From Echinometra lucunter (lineage: Eukaryota > Echinodermata > Echinoidea > Camarodonta > Echinometridae), in the NCBI GenBank assembly GCA_029962745.1, contig CM057165.1, positions 2,084,256 to 2,148,255 of the forward strand: a DNA stretch of 64,000 bases, written 5' to 3'. Positions within the stretch are counted from its first letter, which is position 1, and every line of letters starts with the position of its first letter. Below, in pieces: positions 11,901 to 26,900 of this stretch. The position numbers and the translations under genes were made by a program. Below the pieces are notes generated by a model. It was not told the origin of the DNA. It did no database searches and saw only the letters and a program-made list of their open reading frames with translations.

Positions 11901-14900
11901 TGATCTGCAACCCAAGTTTGACTGAAAAGTGTGACACGGTTGCAAAGTTTTGTGTCATAAGAGAGTCTTGCACGTAAACTTTAACCGTTCAACGTTTGAC
12001 CTGTAATGACCTTTGACCTGACCATGTGACCTCTGACTGGACCATAACATGCAGGTCCCCTTAGTGCATCTACAACCCAAGTTTGATAGATAAGTGTCAC
12101 ATGGTTGCAGAGTTTTGTGTCATAAGAGAGTCTTGCACGTAAACTTTAATGTTTGACCTGAAATGACCTTTGACCTTACCATGTGACCTATGACTGGACC
12201 ATAACATGCAGGTCCCCTTAGTGCATCGACAACCCAAGTTTGATAGATAAGTGTTACACGGTTGCAGAGTTTTGAGTCATAAGAGAGTCTTGCACGTAAA
12301 CTTCAACGTTTGACCTGAAATGACCTTTGACCTTACCATGTGACCTCTGACTGGACCATAACATGCAGGTCCCCTCAGTGCATCTACAACCCAAGTTTGG
12401 TTGAAAAGTGAGTCACGGTTGCAAAGTTATGTGTGATAAGAGAGTCTTGCACGTAAACTTTAACATTTGACCTGAAATGACCTTTGACCTTACCATGTGA
12501 CCTCTGACTGGACAATAAGATGCAGGTCCCCTTAGTGCATCTACAACCCAAGTTTGATTGAACAGTGTCACACAGTTGCAGAGTTTTGTGTCATAAGAGA
12601 GTCTTGCACGTAAATTTTAACGTTTGACCTAAAATGACCTTTGACCTTACCATGTGACCTCTGACTAGAGCATAACATGCAGGTCCGCTTAGGGCATCTA
12701 CAACCCAAGTTTGGTTGAAAAGTGAGTCACGGTTGCAGAGTTTTGTGTCATAAGAGAGTCTTGCACGTAAACTTTAACGTTTGACCTGAAATGACCTTTG
12801 ACCTTACCATGTGACCTCTGACTGGACCATAACATGCAGGTCCCCTTAGTGCATCTACAACCCAAGTTTGGTTGAAAAGTGAGTCACGGTTGCCAAGTTA
12901 TCTTTCATAACGTTTGTGACGGACGGACGGACGGACGACGGACGGACGACGGACGGACGACGGACGGACGACGGACGGACGACATTTGGATCCCTTAGTC
13001 TCGCCTTCACCTCCGGTGGGCGAGACAAAAACTATGCACTGCTTTGGCTTGTAACTATCTCCACAAGTTTTCTGCTCTTAATACAAAATATCATTGTTCT
13101 TTGGAAGACAAATACATATTCCACCTGATAGAAATGTATTAAGTTTACTGCACTATCAAGGTAGCTGAAACATAAAGACTAGTAGCTATAATAAACATCT
13201 GAAATACAGATACTGGAAATATTCCCAAAGGAAAATGCAGACTCATTACTACTTACTCCATTCAATAGTGTATCCATTCTGAAAAAAAAAATGTCCCATT
13301 TGTCTTATTTCTACAAAAATTGCATCTTGCTATAATTTCATGGAAATAAATGATGTTTTCAGCCTTCGGGGCCTGAGTCATGTAAATAAGATTCCAGAAA
13401 ACTTAAATACGCATTTTAGTTGCCATAGAAACACCCTAAATTCTAAGGAAAAGTAGAAACTGATGTCATAAGCTGAGTGCATTTATAAGACTTTTTGATT
13501 GTTTGGCTCATTCATAAATGATCTATTTGTTCATTAACCTACTTAAAAGATAAGTGTTTATATTATAAATGCATGGGGCAATGTCGATGCTACTTTTAAT
13601 TACCCATTTAGAATATGATAGGAAATAACAAAAGTAAAACTAAACAAAGTTGTGGTTTATCTCATGTACAAAACAAAAAATGAAATTTATACTTTGAGTA
13701 TTGTGTGACATGAGAGTATTATATAACTGCAATTTCTAAATAAAACTAAAAAGTATCTACATTAAAAAAAAACCCCAGAAGTGATGTGAATCATGCAATA
13801 CTGATAGAAGGGGTTAACAATCAGGAAGATTCTTGATATATATATATATATAAACACATTAAAGGCATTGGCTAACTTTGTGAGTAGCTGATTTACAAAA
13901 TTCTCAAACTAAGATGAAACATGTGTATGAGTACTTGTATTTGTACTCAAAAACCCTGAAACCAACCATAATTTGGAATGAAAAAGTGTAAGTTAGACGC
14001 AAACAGTGATTTTATTATCCTTCGTCTCACGAGACAATCACTAAGAGGACCACTTTGCTTGAATTTGAAAATGCCGTTATGTGCCTCCCGCCACGTGATA
14101 CGCCAATACACACATTACGGTAAGGTGAGTCATACGCGCATGCGCACTCCTTATGTCTATTCTGTGCAACTGACCCTCGTATATTTTTCAAACACTGGTT
14201 CACATTTTTGATATTTAAAAATACTTCCTGTGGATATTATACTTTGAAACTTTCAGACTGATATTTTTACACTATAACCCTTATGTTTATCCCATTTTCA
14301 AGTAACAAAACAAGAATTTTTAAAATCATAACAATGTTAGCCAATACCTTTAAGTGTAGTCTCTCAGTGTCTTCATGGATGTACATTATATTGCCCATGG
14401 TCTCATTCAGAATTCACAATTATTAGTACACTTTTACTCTCAATCTAGAATCTAGGGAGCAGAAATTAGGTCTCATTGTGGTATACTATTTTCCTTTTAC
14501 AAATATGTATTTCAAAAGCAAGAAATGTGTATCAAAATTAATTTTCACACATCAATCACCTATTAGGATATATAACTTTCTATCTTTTAATCCATGGCAT
14601 TTTTAGCATATCAATACATATGGTTACTGGGGAGGGGGGGGGGAGGGGGGAGAAAATTATATTATCCTGGGTAACCACAAATTACAAAAAAATGGGCACA
14701 ACACTAGACTGTTTACAAACATTCAATCCCTATTATGTACCAAATGATGACTCAAAATATCTGAGAGATCACAGAGAAAAGATAGAGAGGTCATTGACCT
14801 TAAGGTAGTGTAAGAATTACACACTCCAAATAACTTTTATATGTTGTCCCAGAGGATAGTCCAGACAGGATAACCATAACCCTGTTCACATAATCCTTCA

Positions 14901-17900
14901 ATTGCTCAGGCTCAACACTAGAGGGTGCCTAGAACACATTATTGCCCCAAGGATTGAAGTTCAGGCTCCCGGAATTTTATCATGGGGCCCATGTTCAGAG
15001 GCTAAACATTTCATACACACCCCAAATGAAACAGTTGGGACCTTGCTTTACAAGCTTTGTTCTATGTGGTATATTTTGGTGTAAAGCAAAAAAAGTCAAA
15101 AACCCAACAAGCCAAAATGTTCATGGTTATTAGGTTTCACTCAAAAGTTCTTGGTTATATCAGAGCAGAAATAAATTGGTTATTTCATTAAAAAAACAAA
15201 CTTGTAGTATAAAGGTTTTGGAGTGATCAAAGTCTAATTCAAGAAGATATCATTGAGTTATAGTCTACTGATAAACGCTAAGAATATCATAAGCATACCA
15301 AAGAGCTACCGGTACACTGACTCTGGGAAGATAAAAATCACAATATAATCATTGGCCTACTAATAAACTATTGTTAATGATAATCATAATCATAAAAGAG
15401 ACAAATATGCCTACATCAAAGAAAAAGATTGGATAAGTTTCAGAAAAAATATCAATGGCCCCATGTTAAAGTAACCAAAGCCCCTCAAAAGGGCTTAACA
15501 GATCACTATCACTGTATGAATGGGGCTCCCCACTTTATGAAAGTACCTTCCAGGGTTGTTTTACTGATTGGAGACCTATATACAAACATGACTTTACAAG
15601 ATGAAATCATGATGATGTCTTGACTAATCTTATGACAATTAAATGAATGGCAAGAAACCAAGAAACCACAGCGTTCTAAAATTAGTTCTGCTTTAGTGTT
15701 GCCTTAGTTCTGCCAAGAATTCATTCTCAATGAATGCAATACTGCCGTCCAATCAATGACAAAAAGGAAGCAACTCAGATTTTTTTGGTTCAAAATGGAC
15801 TTTTTCATAATCAGGGATACTTTTTGTATGCCCTACATGATGATGATGATGAAGAAATTAAAGTCACATGACCCCCCAATTTCCGAAATATAGACATAAA
15901 AAGATGAAGCAACTCCATAGATTTCCACATAAAACAGTGCATGTCATTTTCTTCATTTACAAATAAAAATCATTATACAGAGTTACTTCCTTTTGTCATT
16001 TGCCGAAAGAATAGACCGTTGACTTTATGTCTGCTATAGCTGATATGACATGGGGGATCAATTTGGTTTTTAGTCTCAAATAAACAGTCACAGTTCAAGA
16101 AATGGTGCAGAGATCTAGAAATACGGAATATGAAAAACACATAATGGAAGGAAATTTAACAATAAGGCCAGAAGGTTGTGGATACAAGATTATAATGGAT
16201 AAGTTAATTCTGTGTTCATGACACAATGCAAGTTAAGGTTATTTGCATGAGGAAAATTCAAATTGTTTTCACAGAAGATCAATTTTTTTTAGCCCTTCCA
16301 AAAGTTTTTTCTTTTTTCTTTTTTCTTTAAAAAAGATAATATTCTCACAGAAACTTTTAGACTTTTCTTTTTCTTACATCTTCAATAAATTTATATAGGA
16401 GGTTACTAATTATTTACATGACCAAATAAAATTTTTAGATGGTACCATTCTGGTACTTTTTGCCTCTTTCTCTTTCAAAGCCCATGAGTTGGTATTATTT
16501 TGCATTACCAATGTAAGCAGGCTTGTCATAAAGGGATGAAGACAGCATCCCTGTTTGAAGAAGGAAACTCTACTAGAATACATTTTAAAACTACAGATGG
16601 CAGCATTCTGATTTTGTGAATCACCTCTATTGAATGAGGTTGACTCTACGATATGTTGACATCACTTCGAGGAAGCATGAACTCAAAGTGCTGTACTTGT
16701 TCATCAAATTATATAGGTCATGGACCTAGTATGTATAGGTCAAAGAATGATGACATTGTGACACTTTGCATTAAACAGACTTCAATTCAGGAATATCATC
16801 AGTGACACTGAGAGAATATATGAGCGTTTCTTTTATTCTCTGATTCGAGTTCAGTCAACCACTTTTAACACCATATTCAAACTTAACTTTATACATGTCA
16901 TCTACAATAGTTGCTCTCCACCATTTATGTGTGAGAGCTTGCTTGAGGCCTATACTGGCATAGCAACAAATACAACTTTAAGTGACTTGCTAAACATGAA
17001 TTAATGCTCTGATTCTCAGATTTGATCAAAAGACATTGTGAGAAAAGGTTTCTCTTATGTGTATACACAATGGATATACCGACAGATTCATTTATCATGA
17101 AGTTAATCTAATATAGTTGAAAATGATATACCTCCTGTTCTGTCTCTTTCTTTGACTCCTATCCATCTTTCTTTCATTCTTTCCATTCATCTTTCTTTCA
17201 CTCTTTCCATCCATCTTTGTTTCACTCCTTCCATCCATCTTTGTTTCACTCTTTCCATCTATCTTTGTATCACTCTTTCCATCCATCTTTGTTTCACTCT
17301 TTCCATCTATCTTTGTATCACTTTTTTGTCTTCCTTTCACTCTTCCTATCTTCCTTTCACTCTTCCTATCTTTCTTTCACTCTCTCTTCCTTTCACTATT
17401 TCCATCTATATTTCTTTCACTTTCCATCCATCTTTGTTTCACTCTTTCCATCTATCTTTGTTTCACTCTTTCCATCCAGCTTGTTTCACTCTTTCCATCT
17501 ATCTTTTTTCACTCTTTCTCTTCTCTTTCACTCTATCTTTCTTTCACTCTTTCTATCTTTCTTCCAATCTTTCTATTCATCCTCCTTTCTCTATCTTTCT
17601 TTCACCTTTTCTATTTTTCTTCCACTCTATCCATCTTTTTCTTTCTATCTTTCTTTCAATCTTTATATTCTTATTTTTACTCTTTCCATCTTTCACTTTT
17701 CCATCTTTCTTTCTATCTTTTTCCATCTTTCTTTCTATCTTTCTTTTATTGTTTCTATCTTTCCCCCACTCTTTCTTGTACATGGACCCCTTTGAAAATC
17801 AGCTTTTGCTGAAAGGGCTATCCACCCTATGACGGGAAATAAATAAATAAAATAAAACAGATTCATCTTTCTTTCACTCTGTCTATCTTTCTTCCACTCT

Positions 17901-20900
17901 TTCTATCCATCTTTCCATTTAAACCTTTTACTATTCTATCCTTCTTCCTCTCCACCAAATGCATACAGCCAGTGGTGGCAAGAGGGGGAAGTCTGAAATT
18001 GATTTGGTGGTAACTAATTGCTTCCGTTGCAGCAATGTGACCAATGATATGTTCTAATTTAAAAAAAAAAACATTTGTGTCTCCTGCTTGCAGCTGTATT
18101 TCAAAGGAGCTATAAGCTTTAAACATGCACTCTAGCTGTTGTCATTTAAAATTTTTTGCCAGATTATCTTTGTAGCTGAATTTACCTGCACTAGTGAAGA
18201 AAGGTCAAAAGTTATGAAAACATTCCGTATTGGAAAGTACTCTTATTTCTTTTTTATTAGAAAGGGAATGAAAATTGGGACAATTGGGGGGGGGGGGGGG
18301 GTAGTGGAGGTATATGTACAAAACATTAAGAAACATTTTTCTTTAAGTCTTGCCACAGTTCTTCATATGCAAAATACATGTAGCTGAAAGACTTTACTAA
18401 TGTGTCAAGTATACATACTTCTTATAAATGTTTGGCTAACTGCATAAATCTAAAGCAAAAAAGGTTTTTTGATATCATGCCATTTGTTTACAAAAAAGGA
18501 TTCTACTGATCCAAAAAAATTCCTTGGAATCAAATTTGGCAAACGGGGAAAGGAGATCTTTTCACAACATTCTGTAAGAAATAAAGTACTGACTTACCAT
18601 TGATATATTCCAAGTACTTGAGAGTTTTGGGGAGAATATCAGTGAACCTACGATGAGATTCAAAGTCTTTCCTAAAGAGAGACACATACCATCTCAATAG
18701 TTTCATATCCATAGTAGTAAAGGCAGCCTTGCGATAGCTGGCTGGACTTCGACGATCTAAGACATACATCACTTCCCTCCTTGAAAGATCCATGGTGGTA
18801 ATCATTTATCCTCAAAAGATTGGTCAAATCTTCTTCTTGATGGTCAATTTCCAATTTGTGGCATTTAAAAAATCAAAATACTTGATTAAGAAATACATGA
18901 AGTGTTGAGGAAGCGAGTTTCAAGAGAATAGATTGATCCTTACTTCTAATCCTCAGGAAAGTTCCATTCTAAAAGGAACTATAAAATTTCCAAATTTACC
19001 CAAAGCAACTGTTCAGTTGGTAAAAGTACCTAGGAAAATATACAACCTTCCAGGTAATGCCACTTCACATGCGTATGCTTTCTATCACAAGCTGCCACCT
19101 TGAAAGAAAGTTATAAGGACAAACTTTGAGCTGGTGTAATCCCCAATGAAGTTTCCTCTCTTTGCCAATGACTGTTAGAAAATGAAATGCAAACTTGTAG
19201 AAAACAAGAGTGACACAAAATAAGCACCCACAATCCAATCAAAATTTCTCTTTGAAACTGGTCCTCTGCATGGCAAGACAGTCTGATGAAATTTACTCAA
19301 CAACCTTCACAAACTTAATGATTTTTGCATGACCTCCTTCACTACAAAACATCATTACTTTCCTTCTCTGTTGTATGATCCAATCCAGTCCATAAAGTAC
19401 TTGGTAGAGCAATATTCATTCCAAATGAAAAGAGCTTTACATTTTCCCCACTAAGTATCCATATGCCTTTAAAAAATAAAAACCCACTATAGACTGACCA
19501 TTGATGAAAAGATCCAACAATCCCATGTTCTCCATCAAAATGAATGAAGCTCCAAAGTTTCTAGAACTGGATTGCAGATGTACCAGCAAAAGACACATGA
19601 AATTACAAGGTTAAAAACTAAATTCCTGGATAAAAATGGAGGCTCGGGACTACACTGAATATACCCCATTCAGACATCTTCCATCTTATATTCCTGCTGT
19701 TCCTCAGGGAGTTTCGATAGGAATGCTCAAGCACGTGGCACCTGCAAATCTTCCTTTCAACAGGGACTCCAGAGTTTCCATCCAAAACTTCCACTACTGA
19801 AATAATTATTTATAGTACACCAGCACCCGCACCACCTCCGCAAATGTAATAATGTCAAGTTGCGTACATATCAAACTCATTTCCAGAGTACAGATCTAGA
19901 GTTGTGACATGAAATCCATATAGACAAGTGAGATACGTATCGGTTGTCATAATTATGAGAGAGTCAGAATAAATGTATTTTGGTGTCAGGAAGGGGCTAC
20001 GAACTCTTTTAGCATGAGTAGGCAGATCTCTCTCCCCACCAAACCAGCAAATCAAATCAAATCAAATCAAATCAAAATGTTTATTTAACTCGTGTTAGAA
20101 TTTGAGTTGCAGCAAAATTTGTCACAATCAGGTGAGCAGAGTTGTCCTAGATGATAGTTTCTCTAGCCTCTAGAACAGCTGTGAACGGCTTGGGACAGAC
20201 CTGTGCAGCAGAGCAATTTTGGCTGCAAACGTAAAGGAACGTCTGGTTTGGGTTTCGTTCTCAAATTGAACGACATCCTGTATTGTGTACCAAAGAGGTA
20301 GCTGACTGCTGCCTGTTAGGTATAAATATGATTAACCAATTTGAGATAATACTCTTCAGCTCGCTAATGAATAAGGATAGCTAAATCCTTAGAAATTCAC
20401 TTTTAACCAGTTGATAACCATGCCCTAGAAAGACCATGTCTACAGAAAAAGTGTGTTATTATAAAATCAAATCGTGCTCATCAGGTTAAAAGGAAGATAT
20501 TTATATACACATGCTTTTCAGTGATTAATCATGTATTGTAATCAACTTCACACAGACAAATGTTTAACCTGTTGAATACTATGCCTAAGATAACTCAGGC
20601 TAGGGTCTATGAAAAATGTGTGTTATACTGAAATCAAATCCTTCTCAAGCAGGTTAATATTGATATTCAGAACATATCTGCCAGAATAACTTCCATTCAA
20701 TTCAAAGCATTGGGAATTATTTACAGCATGTTAATGAATAAAGCATTAATCGCCAAATGCACATTCTTTACTATTTCGGACGTGTCACTGCCAAATATAA
20801 GCCAAACAATGACATCCACAGTTTTTCGCTTACTCCAACTAGGAAACAATCTTGGATGATTTGGAGATTGCGCTAATGTGCAGCCAAATAAGAAACAATG

Positions 20901-23900
20901 AATTGGCTACGGACTTACAAAAAAATTATCAAAATATGATAGTGATGTTAGCCAAAATTAGTAGTCTGTCCCATGAACAGCTAGCATATAGGATCTTTGT
21001 AATTGTAGTCTTAAGCACAGACCTTGAATTTGAATGACAATAATATATGGATACACATTACAGTGACCAACTATGAGTTCTCAGACCCTGCATCATTTAG
21101 CAGAGATGAACGTCAGAAGGGAAATAAGTTTGCAGTTATCCCCTCTTTCCATCACCAAATAAGATAATCCTTGGTACATTTCTGCCATCATCATTCTCTT
21201 CAAAGAAATCGTTCCTCTCATATATGCTGTTTCCTTCCCTCACTTGCCGCTATGCTCAAATTTAGAAACGACCCTACTTGACGCTGAGTGACACTATAAA
21301 GGCATCATGCAGGAAGAAATATTAGATAACGACAACCCACTGCGACGATTAATAACCCCCAAATTAGCTGAAGTTCAGGAGTCTCAAGTTGCATGTCTAT
21401 CATAACTGCCAGAAAACATGAACTCTTTGAATGTGATAGGACAATGATGACACAAAGCTTCATGGAAAAATTGCCACTTCCTTTTTCTTAATAACTGAAA
21501 ATGCAGTTAATATCCATGACCTTTCAGAATCACAATAACGCTTGATTACTCACCAAGAAATATGATAAATACTTCTTCCTAGCTTACACAGGCTAGTTGT
21601 GATAAGAAAATTACAGAATTATAACTGATCTTTTGCACTGCATGACAAAATCTAAGGATATATATTAAGCAAAACAGGACAACCTGTATAGATAAAAAGA
21701 TTCAAGAATGAAAGAATTTGAAGGAAAATGAAATCTGTAATTTTGGTTAGAAATGGAAAAGAACACCTCATAGGCTAGATTCAGCAGTGTGAACTGCAAT
21801 TAAAATTCTTTGAATTTGATTATTCCACCTTAGCAGCATTTTCAATATAAATCTTTAATCATATCTTGCACCTAACTTGATGCCAAAATCCATGTACATC
21901 CATTTTGAAATAAAATAGGAACTTTTACTCCTTAAAAGTAATGATAATGATAATAATGATAGTAAATTATATTTTTATAGCACATTATACTTTCTGTTGA
22001 TTCCTTCACATCATTTAGAAACTGAAAATGGAAAATAAAAGTTAATTTCCAAAGTATGTATACCAAGAGTATAGATAGTATTTTATACCTGATTAAACAG
22101 ATGTTACAAGGAGCACATTATCAAGACTATTTGATTCATACATACGTGTATATAACCAATGAGTAACAGATGATTGAGTTTGCGATATTTTCATCCTTCC
22201 TTTCAAATGAACTTATTGGACTCTCAATCTTCAGACTACATGTCGACTGGGAAGGTGTGGTATAATTCTCATGAAATGCTTCAAGAAATGAATAATTGAC
22301 ATTTCCTTTACCGTTCTCATGATCTTTGTATGCCCAACTACTGGATGTGAACTTCCGCTAACCCAGTTTGAAATGCAGGATTTCTTTCCAATTGGGGGCA
22401 ATTTGGAGGCACCTTCCAATTCAAAGTAATTATGGGACTTAAAATATTTACGAAGCTTCAAATATTCATGGGACTTTAATATTAATTTATTGTGCTATTA
22501 ACCATATTTAGACAGTGATAAGAATCATTGATTAGATTCCAATTTAAAAACATCTAAAATATTAATGGGAGTATACTAAGATGTTTCCCATACATGCATT
22601 TTAAAGTAAACATGTATTTGAAAGTGGGTTTGGAAAAATGACCCTATCAAGAGTTAACTATTCATGAAATTTTGAACTTAAATTAAATCATTATCACACT
22701 GAATATAGATTCATTTTTTCTAATTCATTCCTATGCAAAAAAGAGAGACTTATAGAGAGGTAGCAAGAAAATGAAATAATGGAGATGGATAAAGATAAAG
22801 CTACAAACTTTATCTAGATAATTATCAAAACTTTTGTTTTACAGACAGTAATCAAAATTGATCATTATACAAATTGCAGACATTAATCTTGCAATAGAAA
22901 CAACTGTGGAAATCAATGTTACTATCAAGAAAATTAGTCACAATATGGACCCAACCCACCAATCACATTTAATTGTATCACACTAGTTCAAAAGGGCCCA
23001 GTTACTTCCATCAATGTGGACAGTACTAAGATTAATAATCATACAGGTTTTAATTCACATCATTAAACTTGTCTCCATTTTGCACGACAATATAAATTGA
23101 TATCACACCTGTACAGCCAAGTTAGCTATAATGGCCACATGTACACTGTCCCATAGATACCCTCAAAACAGTGCATATCGCAATGTTGACCCTAGCCTAA
23201 AAAATTTAGGGTGTGGTTTGTAACGAAGCTATAATTCAATTAAACTAGTGCTATATCTGTATGTTCCTATACCATGCTCTCAGGGCAATAGGAAGTCAGG
23301 AATAATTTGAAGCAGATTCCACTCACTTTCCTGGTCATATTAGGACCAATAATGTAATTAACCCCTCATCAATTACCCTATAAGCATCAGCGTTCTATGC
23401 ATGCCAATAGCTCATGATGCATTCTGTTATAACATTGGAATATGAAGCAAGAAAATGCCCCTATGCCAACAATTCCTCATTTTCATACACTAAACAGACT
23501 ACTGAATTTTTAACCCAACACCAGACCTGAACCCTAACCCTAACCCTAGCCTAAAACTCTACTGTAACCCTGACCCTTACTACGTATCTTTGAATTTATG
23601 CATGGAGCAATTATTGTCAGGGGATTCTAACATAATAATCATTTTAAAAATCATTACTTTGCTCACTTCTGGCAATATATTTTAAGAACACATTAGGAAG
23701 AGTAGAGTATTTTGTTGATGATGTTGTTGGTGGTGGTGTTATGTTTTGGTATTGGTGTGTTGGAAATGCTAGACTTTGATGTACATGTAAGAACTATTAT
23801 ATTTTCAAAATTAATTATTTCACTAGTAATAAATGTCTACAATATGCTTTTTTTCACCAGAGAGGGTAATCAGGGAGGACAGTGAGAGGTTAAAAAATGA

Positions 23901-26900
23901 AAAAAAGAGATACGAGCTTGAAAAATGAAAAGGAGAAAAAAAATAAGGTGGGAATAGGGGGAAACTGGTAAAAAGATTTCTGGCAGAAAGACGAAGAGAA
24001 AAATATGTCACAAGGAGACAAGTTCATGAGGGATGATAAACTAGGAAAGGAAATAATAACATCTTAATAAAGGGCTGTAAAATATATTCCAAAACTGCAC
24101 TAACAGCCAGACTAATATAACACCAAATTTGGTATCAAATTTGATATGTTTGTGAGACTGGCAGAGAAACAAAATCTGTATGATAATGATATATCCTTTG
24201 CTAGCCCAGACAGGAAATATGTGATGTTCTCACCATTAGAAAAATAAAGAAATCCAAGAAGCAATATCTTACAACTCATTTCTTTCTAATACCAATAATT
24301 TCATTTCCTGACTTGAACTCATTTGAAATGTAAACCAACATTTTGTATCTACCATGTCTGCTATTATGACAATACATTTTCTATGCATCCAAATGCAATT
24401 TAAAGGCCAAGGGTCCTGAGGTTACAAAATTAGAATCAGGGATTCACATACATGCACATCGCTGGCACACTTCAAGTTCTGGCACAAAACAGTATTTTGA
24501 CCCATTCAATCTTTTTGAGTCACCCATGAAAATAGCAGCCTGTAAACATGTGATTCAGTTTTGATTTACTTTGCAGTGATAACAAAATGAATGAAACAGC
24601 AAGTATTAACGAAAAGGATTTATACAGATGATATTTTAAATCAATACTTTAAAGGCCACATTATGTTGTTGCAAATAATGCACTGAACAAATTTATAAAA
24701 TGAACCAGCTGCCACAAGAGAGACAGGCTTTAAGTTCACTACTGAGAGAGGGCAGCAATGCAGAAAGGTAAACTGTACCATTGCATGACAAACCCAATCC
24801 TGAAAAGTTGCAGGCTTTACGTGAAACTGCAAATAAATTATTTTATAGTAAGTTAGTAACATGTTCAAAAACAACATTATATAGTAGAATACATTTCCTT
24901 AAATGTGTGCTATCATACTTGCTACTTCCTCATATCGCTGATGAGCATTGGTTATTTAAACCATTTAAACCTACTGTAAAGGGTACATTGTACCATTCAA
25001 ATATTTCACAGGCTTCTACCGTAGCTGTTGCATAGTTTTTCTCTTTCTTGGTAGGAATTCTGTCACGAGGGGTACCCCCCCCCCCCCCACTTTACACCTC
25101 CTTACACCACTACCCAGCAAGTTATTCCTATCATTCTTTGACTTCATTTTCTTTAAAATCTCATAATTTGCATTTGCAGTTTTGCAATTACTTTTAGTAC
25201 TTTTGAGAACAAAACAAAACAAAATAAAAAATGTGTTCACATGGATATATGTTTTTGTAAATCATGTTTACATCCAAACAAACAATGCAGCTTACAATTA
25301 CTGACATTACATTCAACTCAAGGCCCTTGAATGAACTGTGTTCCACACAAAAGTCAACTCACATTCCAGAAAGCATGCTAATAGAGGAAAAGTGCATTCC
25401 TGCCATTACTGAATAACTTTTTTTCGGGGGGGGGGGGGGGAGGTGTAGTTGCATTAGAATAAGCAGGACATGAAAAAATATTGAGGAAATCTCAAAAGTT
25501 TGCATGATGAAGGTGGTGAGTACAATCCCTTGTAAAAAAAAAAAAAAAAAAGCACCATGGGTACCATGGTGTTTTGACGAAATTACCATCAAAACCTATA
25601 AGTACCATGCAAGTACCCATCAAATTACCATGGTACCCATGGTATTTTTTTGTTTTTGTTATAATTTTAGGGGATTAGATTTCAATATAACATGCACTTT
25701 CTATAGACCCTAGCTGCATTATCTCTTGCTTGATATTTACCAGGTTAACCATACATATATAAAAATGAAATCTTTGAAGGCTAACTGCTTTTCATATTAT
25801 TCACACTTTAACAGAATTTTGACACAAAATATTCACATCCTACCCTCCCCCCCCCCCAAAAAAAAGTCATTTACTTCAATATCATGAAGCTAAATGCTTA
25901 TTGAATAAAGCAGTTTATTAAACAAGTAATTTACTTCAATATCATGAAGCTAAATGCTTACTGAATAAAGCAGCTTACATGTAGTTTTACATGTTTAAAT
26001 GAGGATTAATATGATTTCTTTCATTTTCATTTTATTTGATTTCATCTTTATAAAGGTACATTATACAAATATAAAACTATACAAAGATGACATTCATAAA
26101 TACATAACAACAACAACTGAATACATGTACAACAGAAGCAAAGCAAAGCAAATCAAAGCAAAGGGGGGAAAATGACATGGTTCATGGTGAATACCAATTA
26201 CTGATTAGAACTATGGATATTATACAAAATCACATGAAATTGGAAACATTGTAGCTGTATGCTATACCAAGTGAGCCTTGTCTCACAACCCATATCCAAG
26301 ACTTCTTTGTGCAGTTAATGCAAGCGAAGGAAATTAATCATTGTATTGCATTCTTCCTTGCTTAGAGCCCCAACCCCATAGTGACACCTATCCCTAATAA
26401 AAACAAGTTATTAATTTGCTCTGCCACCCTTTTATTCTCTACATCTTCCAAACATGTGTGATTCCAGGTATGCAAGACTGAGTCAAAATAATGGCACTAC
26501 AGGAGGAGAGGGGGTGGTGGTTGATGATTATGAACACTGTAGGGCCAGGAAGGCCCTATGGCTCATCAGCACTGATCAATCCCCTTGGACTATTATCAGA
26601 TAATGAGAAGGTAAGATGAGTAATATTACTCTCATTCAATACAGGTGTATCTGCACCAAGGTCAAATCATTGCATTGTTGTAATTCCACAAAGGAAAACA
26701 AAATTCACCACGGAGGTAACCTTTTTATCATGAAAGGAAACCCTTTTTGTCCTTAATGTGATTAAGCAGATTTTGGAAGGTTGCCTTTCATTAGTCAGGC
26801 AGTCAACTTTGATTTTTACCGTAATTATGCTCATATCACAGATATATCACAAAGGTTCTTAAGATGTTTCATTTTCTAGATTAAGAAAGAAGCTCAATGA

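Noticed and set aside
11958..12910. Regularly spaced repeats resembling a CRISPR array
   Set aside because: The genome is animal, the whole 157-bp unit is repeated without unique spacers, and no cas gene is present.
17152..17832. 226- and 192-codon Ser/Phe/His-rich open frames
   Set aside because: They are translations of a pyrimidine minisatellite; several frames are open at once and no domain is present.
18672..18854. Alternative reading frame of the 18.6-kb exon
   Set aside because: Possible, but its donor is weaker than the perfect GTAAGT used by the other frame and it would leave the strong donor unused; kept only as an alternative.
23530..23560. Telomere or telomere-fusion remnant
   Set aside because: Only about three CCCTAA units, enclosed by inverted ends of a small element.
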